Shown: positions 40,746 through 50,807, counted from the first letter of the stretch. The stretch: DNA of 64,000 nt from Porphyrobacter sp. CACIAM 03H1 (GCF_002215495.1 NZ_CP021378.1:3178659-3242658); one strand, 5' to 3'. The notes: generated by a model not told the origin, from the sequence alone. Numbers and translations: made by a program.

Positions 40746-41696
40746 TCATTCGGGCTTGTAATCGGGCAGCGACTTGCCGCCCACCAGCGCGCCCGCGCCC
40801 TCGCTTTCGAGCTTCTCGGTGACCGAGCGCAGCGCGCGGCTCGTGGCGCGCAGGTCCTCAAGCGTGGCTTCGGCGTTGGGCAGCGTGGTGGTACGCAGCT
40901 GGCGCGCGGCCGGGCGCGTGTCCTCGAGCGTGGCAGCGAGCGAGGCGAGCGCGGCATTGGCGCTCTTGAGCGTCGCGCGCAGTTCCTGCGCCAGCGGCTC
41001 GCCCTGCTTGTTGAGGAGACCGTCGGTGCTCAGCGCCAGCTTCTCGACCGCATCGAGGGTCTGGTTGAATTCCTGCATCGTGGTGCGGAATTCCTTGAGG
41101 TTCTGGGTCAGTTCGGGGGTCGCGTCGGCGAGCCCGCCCGTCAGGCGGTTGGAGTTCCTGAGGATGCCCGCCAGCTCCTCCTGGTTCTCCGGCCCGAGGA
41201 TCTGGTTCAACTGTTCGGTAAGCGTCGCCAGCCGCTCCAGCAGCAGCGGCGCGTTGGCGACGATTTCGCCGAAGCCGCCGCGCCCCGGGGGGATCACCGG
41301 GCGGCCTTCGGGGCAGGCCGTGGTCTCGCAGGTGATCGGCGGGTTGTCCTTGCGCGCACCGTCAAGGAGGATCGTCGACACGCCCGTGAAGCTCGCCTGG
41401 ATGGTCGCCTGGGTGCCCACTAGGATCGGCACGTCGTCCTTCACCTTGACGCGCACCCGCACGAATTCGGGATTGTCCTTGGCGAGCGCGATCTCGGTCA
41501 CCTGGCCGACTGGCACGCCCGCGAAGGTAACCTGGCTGCCCTGCGCGAGACCCGAGACCGACTGGTTGTAGAAGATGTCGTATTCGTCCTGCGCGCCCTC
41601 GTTGAGCCGCGCGATCCAGACGATGAACGCCGCCAGCGCCGCCAGCAGCACCAGCGTCACCGCACCGACCCACAGATGATTGGCTCTGGTTTCCAT
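40746..41696 (-). CDS. mlaD: MlaD-like MCE-domain protein
   Basis: A 316-aa protein with an N-terminal anchor (about 8-30), an MCE domain (about 38-118; GLAQGSQVTFAGVPVGQVTEI, STILLDG) and a long helical C-terminal region. Such proteins form hexameric rings that shuttle phospholipids across the periplasm. The helical tail (about 170-300) is longer than in E. coli MlaD and could form a needle or tube. Confidence 0.9.
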   Translation of the reverse strand: METRANHLWVGAVTLVLLAALAAFIVWIARLNEGAQDEYDIFYNQSVSGLAQGSQVTFAGVPVGQVTEIALAKDNPEFVRVRVKVKDDVPILVGTQATIQASFTGVSTILLDGARKDNPPITCETTACPEGRPVIPPGRGGFGEIVANAPLLLERLATLTEQLNQILGPENQEELAGILRNSNRLTGGLADATPELTQNLKEFRTTMQEFNQTLDAVEKLALSTDGLLNKQGEPLAQELRATLKSANAALASLAATLEDTRPAARQLRTTTLPNAEATLEDLRATSRALRSVTEKLESEGAGALVGGKSLPDYKPE

Positions 41697-41746
41697 GCGC
41701 GTTCCCTATGCGGCCCGTGCGGGCGGCTTGTCCAATATTCTCTCGC

Positions 41747-42556
41747 TCATGCCGGCTCACCCCTGAGGTGGGCGTCATGGGCGCTGCGGCCGCGCGGGCC
41801 GTTGAAATATTCCTCGATCCACGGATGCCCCGTCGCGATCAGTTCGGGGATGGTGCCGACCGCGATGATCTTCTTGTCGGCGATCACCGCCACGCGGTCG
41901 CAGATCTCGTAGAGCGTATCGAGATCATGGGTTATGAGAAACACCGTAAGGCCCAGCGTTTCCTGCAATTCGCGGGTCAGCCGGTCGAACTTGGCCGCGC
42001 CGATCGGGTCGAGCCCGGCGGTGGGCTCGTCGAGGAACAGCAGCTCCGGATCGAGCGCCAGCGCCCGCGCGAGCCCGGCGCGCTTCTTCATCCCGCCCGA
42101 CAATTCGCTGGGATATTTCTGCACCGCATCCTCGGGCAGGCCGGTGAGCATCACCTTGTAGCGCGCGATCTCGGCGCGGAAGGCGGGATCGAGATCGGGG
42201 AAGAACTGCTTGATCGGCACCTCGACGTTCTCGCCCACCGTCAGGGTCGAGAACAGCGCGCCGCCCTGGAACAGCACCCCCCAGCGGCTGCGCACGGCAA
42301 GGTCGTTCTCGGCATCCTCGCCGCACAGGTTGTGGCCGAGCACCCGGATCCGCCCCTTGGCGGGGGACTGGAGCCCGATGATCGAGCGCATCAGCACCGA
42401 CTTGCCCGTGCCCGACCCGCCGACCATACCGAGGATCTCGCCCCGCCGCACCGTCAGGTCGAGCCCGTCGTGAACGGCGAAGTCGCCGAACCGGTTGACC
42501 AGACCCTCGACCACGATCACCGGCTGGCCGTCATCGGGATGCGCGTTCATCTTCAT
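41747..42556 (-). CDS. mlaF: MlaF-like ABC transporter ATP-binding protein
   Basis: A 269-aa ATPase starting at ATG 42556. Intact motifs: Walker A GGSGTGKS, signature LSGGMKKRAGLARAL, Walker B LLFLDEPTAGLD and H-loop THD. This contrasts sharply with the degenerate ABC domain at 26059. The partner permease is encoded immediately upstream, 4 bp away. Confidence 0.95.
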   Translation of the reverse strand: MKMNAHPDDGQPVIVVEGLVNRFGDFAVHDGLDLTVRRGEILGMVGGSGTGKSVLMRSIIGLQSPAKGRIRVLGHNLCGEDAENDLAVRSRWGVLFQGGALFSTLTVGENVEVPIKQFFPDLDPAFRAEIARYKVMLTGLPEDAVQKYPSELSGGMKKRAGLARALALDPELLFLDEPTAGLDPIGAAKFDRLTRELQETLGLTVFLITHDLDTLYEICDRVAVIADKKIIAVGTIPELIATGHPWIEEYFNGPRGRSAHDAHLRGEPA

Positions 42557-42560
42557 CGCC

Positions 42561-43673
42561 TCATCCCCATCCGATCTCGGTGAAGAACACCGCGAAGAAG
42601 GCATCGAGCACGATCACCGCGAAGATCGCCGAGACCACCGCCATCGTGGTGCGGCGGCCGACTTCCTCGGAATTCCCGTGCACCTGCATCCCGTGATAGC
42701 ACCCGGCGAGCGCGACGATCAGGCCGAACACCGGCGCCTTGATCAGGCCCACCCACAGGTCGTGCGTGGGGACCACCTCCTGGATGCGCAGCAGGAAGGT
42801 GAAGAACGGGATGCCGAGCGCGAACTGCCCGACCACCGCCCCGCCGATGATCGCCATCAGCGCGGCGAAGAATCCGAGCAGGATCATCATGAAGGTCGCC
42901 GCGACGATCCGGGGGATCACCAGCACCTCGATCGGCGAGATGCCGATGGTGCGCATCGCGTCGATCTCCTCGGTCAGCTTCATCGTGCCGAGCTGTGCGG
43001 CGAAGGCGCTGCCAGATCGGCCCGCCACCATGATCGCGGTCATCAGCACGCCCAGTTCGCGCAGGGTGATGCGCCCGACGAGGTTCACCGTCAGCGCCTC
43101 GGCCCCGAACTGTTCGAGCTGCACCGAGCCCTGCTGGGCGATGACGATGCCGATGAGAAAGCTCATCAGCCCGATGATCGGCAGGGCCGATACGCCCACC
43201 AGCTCCATCTGGTGCACCAGCGCGCGGATCGGGAAGCGGGTGGGATGGCGCAGCAGGCTGGCGATGCCGATCAGGATCTGCCCGAAGAAGCCGACCACGC
43301 CGTAGATGCCGCCGCGCGCGCCGAACACCTTCTCGCCCACCGCCAGCGGCACGCGCTCCCACACCGGCAGGCGGTGAGCATGGATGTGGCCGCCGGCGTC
43401 GATGTCGCGCATCGCCGCCAGCAGGCGCTGGGCCTCGGGGCTGGCGCCGGTGATCTCGCTGCCGTGCTCGCGCGCGAAGCGGCACACCACCCAGGCGCCG
43501 ACGGTGTCGATTTCGTCCACCCCCGCCAGATCGACGCTGCCGACCGGGCCGGCGATGTGCTTGAGCTCGCGTTCGAGCGGGCCGATTTTGGAAAGGATGA
43601 GCTGCCCCGAAAGCACCAGCCGGGTGCCATCCGCGCCTGCTTCCTCCAGCGAATGTTGGGCGGCGCTCTGCAT
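42561..43673 (-). CDS. mlaE: MlaE-like permease with an N-terminal STAS domain
   Basis: A 370-aa protein. Residues about 1-105 form a STAS-like domain (GPVGSVDLAGVDEIDTVGAW), replacing a separate MlaB. The rest is the MlaE permease with MSFLIGIVIAQQG, AGRSGSAFAAQLGTMK and EEIDAMRTIGISP. The fused arrangement is common in alphaproteobacteria. It is first gene of the operon and divergent from valS. Confidence 0.93.
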   Translation of the reverse strand: MQSAAQHSLEEAGADGTRLVLSGQLILSKIGPLERELKHIAGPVGSVDLAGVDEIDTVGAWVVCRFAREHGSEITGASPEAQRLLAAMRDIDAGGHIHAHRLPVWERVPLAVGEKVFGARGGIYGVVGFFGQILIGIASLLRHPTRFPIRALVHQMELVGVSALPIIGLMSFLIGIVIAQQGSVQLEQFGAEALTVNLVGRITLRELGVLMTAIMVAGRSGSAFAAQLGTMKLTEEIDAMRTIGISPIEVLVIPRIVAATFMMILLGFFAALMAIIGGAVVGQFALGIPFFTFLLRIQEVVPTHDLWVGLIKAPVFGLIVALAGCYHGMQVHGNSEEVGRRTTMAVVSAIFAVIVLDAFFAVFFTEIGWG

Positions 43674-43783
43674 CGGCCTAGGCTATGGGGCGAATTTTCC
43701 CGCCTCGCAAGGCTCTCGCGGCGAAGCGCGGGTGCCTTGCATCATTGCATCGCAACATAGGTGCTGGCATGGCGCGCTGCATC

Positions 43784-46597
43784 ATGAGCGAGACTTTGCC
43801 CACCACTTTCGACCCCGCCGACATCGAGGCGCGCTGGTATCAGCATTGGGAAGCGAACGGCTGCTTCCGCCCGGAGCGCCCCGACGCCGAGGCCTTCACC
43901 ATCGTCAACCCGCCGCCGAACGTGACGGGGAGCCTCCACATCGGCCACGCGCTCGACAACACGCTGCAGGACGTGGTGATCCGGTATGAACGGCTACGCG
44001 GCAAGGACGCCTTGTGGGTGGTCGGCACCGACCATGCCGGGATCGCGACTCAGATGGTGGTCGAGCGCCAGATGGAGGCGCGGCAGGACAAGCGCACCAA
44101 CTACTCGCGCGAGGATTTCGTGGCGAAGGTGTGGGAGTGGAAGGCCGAAAGCGGCGGCACCATCACCCACCAGCTGCGCCGCCTCGGCTGTTCGATGGAC
44201 TGGAGCCGCGAGCAGTTCACGATGGACCCGCACTTCACCAAGGCGGTGATCAAGACCTTCGTCGATCTCTACAACGACGGGTTGATCTACCGCGACAAGC
44301 GGCTGGTGAACTGGGATCCCAAGCTCAAGACCGCGATTTCCGATCTCGAAGTCGAGACGCAGACGATTGCGGGGAGCTTCTGGCACCTCAAATATCCGCT
44401 CGCGGACGGTGTGACCCTGCCGGATGGCCGCGACTATCTCGAAGTCGCCACCACCCGTCCCGAAACCATGCTCGCGGATATGGCCGTAGCGGTGAACCCG
44501 GCGGACGAACGCTATGCCAGCGTGGTCGGCAAGCACGTGATCCTGCCGATCACCGGCCGCCGCATCCCCGTGATCGCCGACGAACACGCCGATCCCGAAC
44601 TGGGGAGCGGCTGCGTCAAGATCACGCCGGGGCATGATTTCAACGACTTCGAGGTCGGCAAGCGCGCAGGCTTCGCTGCGGGCGAGATGCTCAACATGCT
44701 CGATGCCGAGGCGAACGTGTGCCAGACGGCGGACGGGCTGGTGCCGGAGGAGTTCCTCGGCCTCCACCGCTTCCGCCGCGACGGCGCGGACGGCGCCCGC
44801 GAGTTGGTCGTCAAGCGGATGAAGGAGCTCGGGCTGCTCATCCCGCACGTGACCAAGGACAAGGACGGCAACGAGATCGAACACGACGCCGAACCGCGCC
44901 AGATCGCCACCCCCTTCGGCGACCGCGGCGGCGTGGTGATCGAGCCGTGGCTGACCGACCAGTGGTATGTGAACGCCGCGGAACTGGCGAAGAAGCCGAT
45001 CGAAGCCGTGCGTTCGGGCGACATCCAGATCGTGCCCAAGACCTGGGAAAAGACCTTCTTCAACTGGATGGAGAACATCCAGCCGTGGTGCGTCTCGCGC
45101 CAGCTGTGGTGGGGGCACCGCATTCCGGCGTGGTTTGCGGACGATGGCCGCTGCTTCGTGGCGGAAACCGCCGAGGCCGCGCAGGCGATGGCGGGAGAGG
45201 GCGTTGCCCTGACGCAGGACGAGGACGTGCTCGACACGTGGTTCTCCTCCGCCCTGTGGCCTTTCGCCACGCTGGGGTGGCCGGATGAAACCACCTCCGT
45301 TCGCCCTGAGCCTGTCGAAGGGCCGCACTTCTCTTCGGAAGTGAAGGACGGGGCTTCGACAAGCTCAGCCCGAACGGGTCTTTTGCAAAAGCACTTCCCC
45401 AACAGCCTCCTCATCTCCGGCTTCGACATCCTGTTCTTCTGGGATGCGCGGATGATGATGATGGGCTTCTACAACATGGGCCAGAAGCCCTGGGACAGGC
45501 TCTACCTCCACGGCCTCGTGCGCGCCGCGGACGGGGCGAAGATGTCGAAGTCCAAGGGCAACGTCGTCGATCCGCTCGGCCTGATCGACCAGTACGGTGC
45601 GGATGCGCTGCGCTTCTTCATGGCGGCGATGGAAAGCCAGGGCCGCGACATCAAGATGGACGAGAAGCGGGTGGAGGGATACCGCAACTTCGCCACGAAG
45701 CTGTGGAACGCCGCGCGCTTCTGCCAGTCGAACGGGATTGGCGCGTCGGACACGATCAAGGCCCCGATTGCGCGGCTTGCGGCCAACCAGTGGATCATCG
45801 GCGAGGTGCAGCAATGCGTTGCCGAGATCGACAAGGCGATGGCGGACCTGCGCTTCGACGCGGCCGCGAACGCGATCTACCAGTTCACCTGGTCGAAGTT
45901 CTGCGACTGGTATCTGGAGCTGATCAAGCCGGTCTTCGCCGGTGACGCCGACAGCCCGCCCGCGGTCGAGACCCGCGCCGTTGCCGGCTGGGCGCTCGAC
46001 CAGATCCTCGTCATGCTCCACCCCTTCATGCCCTTCATCACCGAAGAGCTGTGGCACAAGCTGGGTGAGCGTCCCTACGAGCTGATCCTCGCGCAGTGGC
46101 CGAACCCGGAAGCCGAGGTCAGCAAGGAAGCGACCGACGCCATCGACTGGGTGATCGACCTCACCACCAACACCCGCAGCGCGAAGAACGAACTCGGCAT
46201 CGCGCCCGGCGCAAAGCTGGCGGCGTGGCTGGCGGCCCCGTCTGACGTTGCCGCGCGCACCATCGAGCGCTCCAGCGCCGCGATCGAACGCCTCGCGCGG
46301 CTCACCCCTGTCACCATCGGCAAGGCACCCGCAGGCCCGGCGATGCAGGTGACCGCGGGCGAGGACGTATTCGTCATCCCGCTCGAAGGGATCGTCGACA
46401 TCGCGGCGGAGAAAGCCCGGCTCGAAAAGGCGCTGGCGACCAGCACCAAGGAAGCCAAGAGCCTCGAAGGCCGCCTCGCCAACCCCGCCTTTGCCGAGAA
46501 GGCCAAGCCCGAAGCGGTCGAGAAGGCCCGCGCCGATCTCGCCCACCACGCGGGTGAGGTCGAGCGGCTGACGGCGGCGCTGGCGCGGCTCGGCTAG
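43784..46597 (+). CDS. valS: Valyl-tRNA synthetase with an in-frame repeat insertion
   Basis: A 937-aa class Ia synthetase. ATG 43784 starts [19 protein letters not shown]; the longer frame from 43685 is not supported. HIGH motif in [10 protein letters not shown], editing domain with [13 protein letters not shown] at 586-590, anticodon-binding domain and C-terminal coiled-coil arm are all present. Between LGWPDET and [16 protein letters not shown] about 28 extra residues (505-532, including VRPEPVEG and STSSART) are encoded by an 81-bp palindromic repeat. The reading frame is kept because 81 is divisible by three. Removing it restores the usual ValRS spacing. Confidence 0.95.
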   Translation: MSETLPTTFDPADIEARWYQHWEANGCFRPERPDAEAFTIVNPPPNVTGSLHIGHALDNTLQDVVIRYERLRGKDALWVVGTDHAGIATQMVVERQMEARQDKRTNYSREDFVAKVWEWKAESGGTITHQLRRLGCSMDWSREQFTMDPHFTKAVIKTFVDLYNDGLIYRDKRLVNWDPKLKTAISDLEVETQTIAGSFWHLKYPLADGVTLPDGRDYLEVATTRPETMLADMAVAVNPADERYASVVGKHVILPITGRRIPVIADEHADPELGSGCVKITPGHDFNDFEVGKRAGFAAGEMLNMLDAEANVCQTADGLVPEEFLGLHRFRRDGADGARELVVKRMKELGLLIPHVTKDKDGNEIEHDAEPRQIATPFGDRGGVVIEPWLTDQWYVNAAELAKKPIEAVRSGDIQIVPKTWEKTFFNWMENIQPWCVSRQLWWGHRIPAWFADDGRCFVAETAEAAQAMAGEGVALTQDEDVLDTWFSSALWPFATLGWPDETTSVRPEPVEGPHFSSEVKDGASTSSARTGLLQKHFPNSLLISGFDILFFWDARMMMMGFYNMGQKPWDRLYLHGLVRAADGAKMSKSKGNVVDPLGLIDQYGADALRFFMAAMESQGRDIKMDEKRVEGYRNFATKLWNAARFCQSNGIGASDTIKAPIARLAANQWIIGEVQQCVAEIDKAMADLRFDAAANAIYQFTWSKFCDWYLELIKPVFAGDADSPPAVETRAVAGWALDQILVMLHPFMPFITEELWHKLGERPYELILAQWPNPEAEVSKEATDAIDWVIDLTTNTRSAKNELGIAPGAKLAAWLAAPSDVAARTIERSSAAIERLARLTPVTIGKAPAGPAMQVTAGEDVFVIPLEGIVDIAAEKARLEKALATSTKEAKSLEGRLANPAFAEKAKPEAVEKARADLAHHAGEVERLTAALARLG
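45297..45377. repeat. Palindromic repeat, copy 2, inside valS
   Basis: The arms CCGTTCGCCCTGAGCCTGTC (45297-45316) and CTTCGACAAGCTCAGCCCGA (from 45354) are identical to those of copy 1. The element is 81 bp and has a shorter spacer than copy 1. It supplies codons for about 28 residues of ValRS. Confidence 0.9.
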
Positions 46598-46708
46598 GCT
46601 CTGCACGGAGGGGCGAAGCGGCGAAGCGTGGCTCCGGGGCCGCGAGCGGTTGCCGACCTGCCCTTCCGGAACATTGCCGAAAGAAGCGAAGTCCCTAAGG
46701 TCTGATCG

Positions 46709-47335
46709 ATGAACCACCCCGCCAATGCCGCAACCGCCTCCCGCAGATCACGCAAGGCGGCCACCGGCTTCGCCCGTGCCGCTGCCGTCTTCTTCCGGGG
46801 GTTCCTCGATCACCCGCGCATGGTGGCCTCGATCGTCCCGTCCTCGCGCAGCACGATCAATGCCCTGCTCGAACGGCTCGACTGGGACAGCTGCCGCCTT
46901 TTCGTCGAATATGGCCCGGGCGTCGGCACCTTCTCGGCTGCCATTCTCGAGCGGCTGCACCCCGAGGGGACGTACCTCGCGATCGACACCAATCCCCGCT
47001 TCATCGACTTCCTCGAGCAATCGATCGACGACAAGCGGTTCCAGGCGGTGCTCGGCTCGGCCGCCGATGTCGATGTCTTCATCCGTGCGGCCGGGCACGA
47101 GAAGGCCGACTACATCCTGTCGGGTCTGCCCTTTTCCGCCTTGCCGGACGAACAGGGCCGACAGATCGTCGATGCCTCCTACCGGATGCTGCGCGAAGGC
47201 GGGGCCTTCCTCACCTACCAGTTCCGCGCGACCGCACGCCGACTGACAGCGCAGCGTTTCGGAACGGTGGATACGGGCCTTGCGCTCCTGAACGTCCCGC
47301 CCTGCCTGCTGACCTGGGGCTGGAAGGTGGCCTAA
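46709..47335 (+). CDS. Class I SAM-dependent methyltransferase (phospholipid N-methyltransferase-like)
   Basis: A 208-aa protein. VEYGPGVGTFSAAIL is the SAM-binding motif I; AIDTNPRFIDFL and DYILSGLPFSAL are motifs II and IV of the rRNA-dimethylase/PmtA-like branch. The N-terminal FFRGFLDHPRMVASIVPSSR resembles bacterial phospholipid N-methyltransferases. The substrate is not certain. Confidence 0.78.
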   Translation: MNHPANAATASRRSRKAATGFARAAAVFFRGFLDHPRMVASIVPSSRSTINALLERLDWDSCRLFVEYGPGVGTFSAAILERLHPEGTYLAIDTNPRFIDFLEQSIDDKRFQAVLGSAADVDVFIRAAGHEKADYILSGLPFSALPDEQGRQIVDASYRMLREGGAFLTYQFRATARRLTAQRFGTVDTGLALLNVPPCLLTWGWKVA

Positions 47336-47381
47336 GGCAGGTTGCATTTGCGAGGGGCCGCATTCGTGGCATAGGCGCGCC

Positions 47382-48116
47382 ATGAACCTCACCCTCGCCA
47401 CCGACGACACCGGCGGGCCCGAGATCTTCGCCTCGCTTCAGGGCGAAGGGCCTTCCGCCGGAATGCCGGTCGCCTTCGTGCGCCTGTCGCGTTGCAATCT
47501 TGCCTGCCAGTGGTGCGACACGGCCTATACGTGGCGGTTCGAGGGCGACAACCGGCCCCACCGTGACGGCATTGCCTTCAAGCGCAAGGCCAATCAGGTG
47601 ACGCTCTCGCCGGCCGACACGGCGGAGCGGATCGCGGCGCTGGGCCAGAAGCGCCTCGTCATCACCGGCGGCGAGCCATTGCTTCAGGCTCCTGCGCTCG
47701 CCGAGATGCTGGGGCATCTGCCCGACATCGCGGTCGAGATCGAGACCAACGGCACCGTCGCGCCCCTCGTGCGGCTCGATGTCCGGGTCGATCAGTACAA
47801 TGTCAGCCCCAAGCTCGCGCACAGTGGCAACCCGGCCGACCGCGCGCTGATCCCCGAACGGCTCGACGCATGGGCGAGCGACCCGCGCGCCTTCCTCAAG
47901 TTCGTGGTGGCCTCACCCGAGGATGTGGACGAGGTGCTGGCGCTCCACGGCCGCCACCGCTTCCGCCCCGAGCGGGTATTCCTGATGGCCGAAGGCACCG
48001 ACAGCGCGACCCTGCGCGCGCGGCAGGTGTGGCTGTCTGAGCTGTGCCTGAAGCACGGCTTCCGGATGAGCGACCGGATGCACATCCATCTCTATGGGGA
48101 TACGCGGGGTACGTAG
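47382..48116 (+). CDS. queE: 7-carboxy-7-deazaguanine synthase QueE
   Basis: A 244-aa radical SAM enzyme. The cluster motif is C-x3-C-x2-C in SRCNLACQWCDTAYTW. EIFASLQGEGPSAGMP at the start and ITGGEPLLQ are characteristic. It converts carboxytetrahydropterin to CDG in queuosine biosynthesis. No other que genes are in the window. Confidence 0.94.
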   Translation: MNLTLATDDTGGPEIFASLQGEGPSAGMPVAFVRLSRCNLACQWCDTAYTWRFEGDNRPHRDGIAFKRKANQVTLSPADTAERIAALGQKRLVITGGEPLLQAPALAEMLGHLPDIAVEIETNGTVAPLVRLDVRVDQYNVSPKLAHSGNPADRALIPERLDAWASDPRAFLKFVVASPEDVDEVLALHGRHRFRPERVFLMAEGTDSATLRARQVWLSELCLKHGFRMSDRMHIHLYGDTRGT

Positions 48117-48120
48117 CTTC

Positions 48121-48226
48121 TCGTCATTGCGAGGAGCCGAAGGCGACGCGACAATCCATGGTGTGCCGCCGCGTCCTCCGCTAGCTCTGTTCACGGATTG
48201 CTTCGCTTCGCTCGCGATGACGAAGC
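48121..48226. repeat. Second repeat family: CGTCATTGCGAGGAGC-type element
   Basis: The left end CGTCATTGCGAGGAGCCGAA and right end GCTTCGCTCGCGATGACG are imperfect reverse complements about 70 bp apart, with ACAATCCAT and GGATTG inside. Similar elements are widespread between genes in many bacteria. It lies between convergent queE and the HerA-like gene and partly covers the non-coding gap. Confidence 0.7.
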
Positions 48227-48233
48227 CGAACTT

Positions 48234-49931
48234 CTATCCTTGGCTCCGCCAGCGCATCACCACGCGCTCGACCAGTTCTTCCTCGCCGCCGTCCGTGTTC
48301 CACAGTTCGACGAAGCTCGGGTCTTCCGAGGCCGGGCGCTTGTGTTCCTCGAGCGCGTCGAAGCAGACGCGGATCGGGATCGCTACGCCCTCGCCGCAGA
48401 TGATGCATTCGCGGTTGCGCAGCGCCGGGATCGAATCGAGGAACCCGCGCGCCCCTTCGGGCATGGCCGCCTTGACGAAGGCCTGGTCGCGGTCGTTGTT
48501 GAGGCGCATTGAGATGATCGTGCCGCACTGCGACAGCACGCCTTCGGCAAGGTCCGAGGGGCGCTGGGTGATGAGGCCGAGCGAAATGCCGTACTTGCGG
48601 CCTTCCTTGGCGATGCGGCTCAGGATCTTGCCCACCGACGAGCCATCGGCGTTCTTCTCGTTGGGCACGTAGCGGTGGGCTTCCTCGCACACCAGCAGCA
48701 CGGGCCGGGTCTTTTCCTCGCGGCCCCAGATTGCGAAGTCGAACACGAGCCGGCTCAGCACCGCGACCACGGTCGAGGTGATGTCGGACGGCACGCCCGA
48801 GACGTCGATGATCGAGATTGGCTTGCCGTTGCCCGGCATGCGGAAGATCTTGCCGATGAAGTCGGCCATCGTGTCGCCGACCAGCATTCCCGAGAACATG
48901 AACTGGTAGCGCGGATCGGCCTTGATCTCGTCGAGCTTGCCCTTGATGCGCATGTAGGGCGCGCTCGAGGTTGCCTTGTCGAGCTTGCCCATCTCGTCCT
49001 GGAGTATGTTGCCGAAGTCCGACAGCAGATAGGGGATGGGCGAATCCACCGTGATCTTGCCCATCGTCTGGGCCAGCCGGTTCTTCTGACGCGCGCCCAG
49101 CAGGCACTTGGCGAGAATGTCGGCATCGACCTGGCGTTCGTTGCCGCTGCTGGTGAGCAGAACCTCGCAATGTTCCTCGAAGTTCATCAGCCAGTAGGGC
49201 ATCTGCAGGTTCGAGACGTCGAGGATCTGCCCCGTGGTGCGGAAGGCGGCGGAATATTCGCCGTGCGGGTCGATCATCACGATGTGACCCTTGGGCGCGG
49301 CCTCGCAGATGCGGTGGAGGATCAGCGCGGCGCTGGTCGACTTGCCGGTACCGGTCGAGCCGAGCAGCGCAAAGTGCTTGCCGAGCATGGCGTCGATGTA
49401 GAGGCCGGCACGGATGTCCTTGGTGGGGAAAACCTTGCCGATGGTGATGCTGGCCCGGCCGTCGCTGGCGTAGATCTGTTCGAGGTCGCGGGTGGTAGCG
49501 GGATAGATCATCGCGCCGGGGATCGGATAGCGGGTGACGCCGCGCTTGAAGCCGTGGATGCGGCCCGTCAGCTTCTCCTCGCCGCTCTCGCCGAGAAAGT
49601 CGATATGGGAGATGATCCCGCCTTCGGTGCGGCGGTCCTTGCGTTGGTCGCGGACGTTGGCGAGCAGCCAGGCATCGCCGACGCGGATCTTGATCTGGCT
49701 GCCGACCTGCCCTGCCATCTGCACCGAAGGATCGGCGTCCTTCATGCATTCGTTGATGCGTTGCAGGTCGAGCGCGATCTGCGAGCCCGAGCCCGAGATT
49801 TCCAGCACCACGCCGATCGGCAGGCGCGAATTCTCGTGCGTGCCGCGGGCATAGACGGTCGCCACTTCCTCGGCGCCGACCGGGTCGGGCCCGGTGAAAC
49901 GCTCGAAATCCTGTCTCGGGTGATCGGTCAT
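48234..49931 (-). CDS. HerA-like hexameric ATPase (DUF87)
   Basis: A 565-aa protein. A HAS-barrel-like N-terminal domain is followed by Walker A GSTGTGKST (191-199), Walker B VLLVCEEAHRY and the late arginine/TQRPSDL segment of the HerA/FtsK superfamily. HerA proteins usually pair with the NurA nuclease in DNA end processing or with antiphage effectors (Sir2, DUF4297). No such partner is encoded next to it, so it appears solitary. A long overlapping frame is a shadow. Confidence 0.9.
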   Translation of the reverse strand: MTDHPRQDFERFTGPDPVGAEEVATVYARGTHENSRLPIGVVLEISGSGSQIALDLQRINECMKDADPSVQMAGQVGSQIKIRVGDAWLLANVRDQRKDRRTEGGIISHIDFLGESGEEKLTGRIHGFKRGVTRYPIPGAMIYPATTRDLEQIYASDGRASITIGKVFPTKDIRAGLYIDAMLGKHFALLGSTGTGKSTSAALILHRICEAAPKGHIVMIDPHGEYSAAFRTTGQILDVSNLQMPYWLMNFEEHCEVLLTSSGNERQVDADILAKCLLGARQKNRLAQTMGKITVDSPIPYLLSDFGNILQDEMGKLDKATSSAPYMRIKGKLDEIKADPRYQFMFSGMLVGDTMADFIGKIFRMPGNGKPISIIDVSGVPSDITSTVVAVLSRLVFDFAIWGREEKTRPVLLVCEEAHRYVPNEKNADGSSVGKILSRIAKEGRKYGISLGLITQRPSDLAEGVLSQCGTIISMRLNNDRDQAFVKAAMPEGARGFLDSIPALRNRECIICGEGVAIPIRVCFDALEEHKRPASEDPSFVELWNTDGGEEELVERVVMRWRSQG

Positions 49932-50024
49932 TGGCGCCCTTCCCTCGCGCGGCCCTAAGCCATGGGGAAATAGGGCCGACGAGGTTAAGATCGCGTCAAC
50001 GCAAACCTTTTCGGGCCGCGGGCT

Positions 50025-50807
50025 TCAGGCCCGCGCGAACAGCCGTCCGGCGAGCCAGCCCATGCCGAGCGAGAGCGCGATCGCGCCGAGGCCGTAGAAG
50101 AACGACCATCGCTGGGCGGCGGTGACCACCTGCCCCTCGAGGCCTGCCTTGACCACCTCGATCCGCGCGGTCGCGCTCGCCAGCACCCGGCCGCGGGCGA
50201 TGGCGAAGGTCTCGGCGGTGTAACGCCCGGTGGTGACGTTGGAGGGCAGGTCGATGCGCGCCTGGTAGAGCACTTTCTCGGCGATCCGCACCCCGCGCGG
50301 GTTCTCCTGATAGAGCCCCTGCCCGCGGCGCAGCGCAACCAGCCCCTGCGCGAAACGGGCCTGTTCCTCGGGATCGATCTGGCCCGAGGGGGAGAGCTGG
50401 ATGAAGTCCGTGCCTAGTTCGTAGATGGCCGCCGTCCGCTCGTCGACGATATCGGCTACGGGGCGCGAGGAGGCGACCGCAAAGAAGGCCGGGGCGGAGC
50501 GGAAGTCGCTCGATCCGGCGTTCATCCAGATGCCGGCGATGCGCTCCTTCTCGCGGATCCGCACCGGCTCGGTCGGGCCCTTGAGCACCACCACGATATC
50601 GTAATCGGTGCCGCGCCCGCCCGTGCCCTCGGGGTCGATCACCGCGCCGTAGAGCAGCAGCCGCGCCCCGGTGAAGCCCTGCCGCACCTCGATCCGCGAC
50701 TGGCTGACGGCGGGCACGAGGACGGGTTCGCGCTGGGCGAGCGCGGGGGTGGCTGTCAGCGCCCCCCACACGAGCAGCAGGCAGGCGAGTCGCCCGGCGA
50801 GCCTCAA
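50025..50807 (-). CDS. TIGR02186-family (Alpha_TMR) membrane-anchored protein
   Basis: A 260-aa protein starting at TTG 50807, overlapping the tauE-like stop (TTGA). It has a signal peptide (ending near PALAQ), a periplasmic beta-rich domain and a C-terminal membrane helix with WSFFYGLGAIALSLGMGWLA. FTGARLLLYGA and GIWMNAG are conserved in TIGR02186, which in alphaproteobacteria almost always neighbours a TauE/SafE permease, as here. The role is unknown, possibly in sulfite export. Confidence 0.85.
   Translation of the reverse strand: MRLAGRLACLLLVWGALTATPALAQREPVLVPAVSQSRIEVRQGFTGARLLLYGAVIDPEGTGGRGTDYDIVVVLKGPTEPVRIREKERIAGIWMNAGSSDFRSAPAFFAVASSRPVADIVDERTAAIYELGTDFIQLSPSGQIDPEEQARFAQGLVALRRGQGLYQENPRGVRIAEKVLYQARIDLPSNVTTGRYTAETFAIARGRVLASATARIEVVKAGLEGQVVTAAQRWSFFYGLGAIALSLGMGWLAGRLFARA

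Noticed and set aside
45380..45391. CTTTTGCAAAAGC in valS as an operator
   Set aside because: A short palindrome next to the repeat insertion in an unrelated gene; better explained by chance and by the LLQKHF codons.
48181..49749. A 522-codon minus-strand frame overlapping the HerA-like gene
   Set aside because: Arg-rich translation in another frame of the same gene; the HerA frame has Walker motifs.
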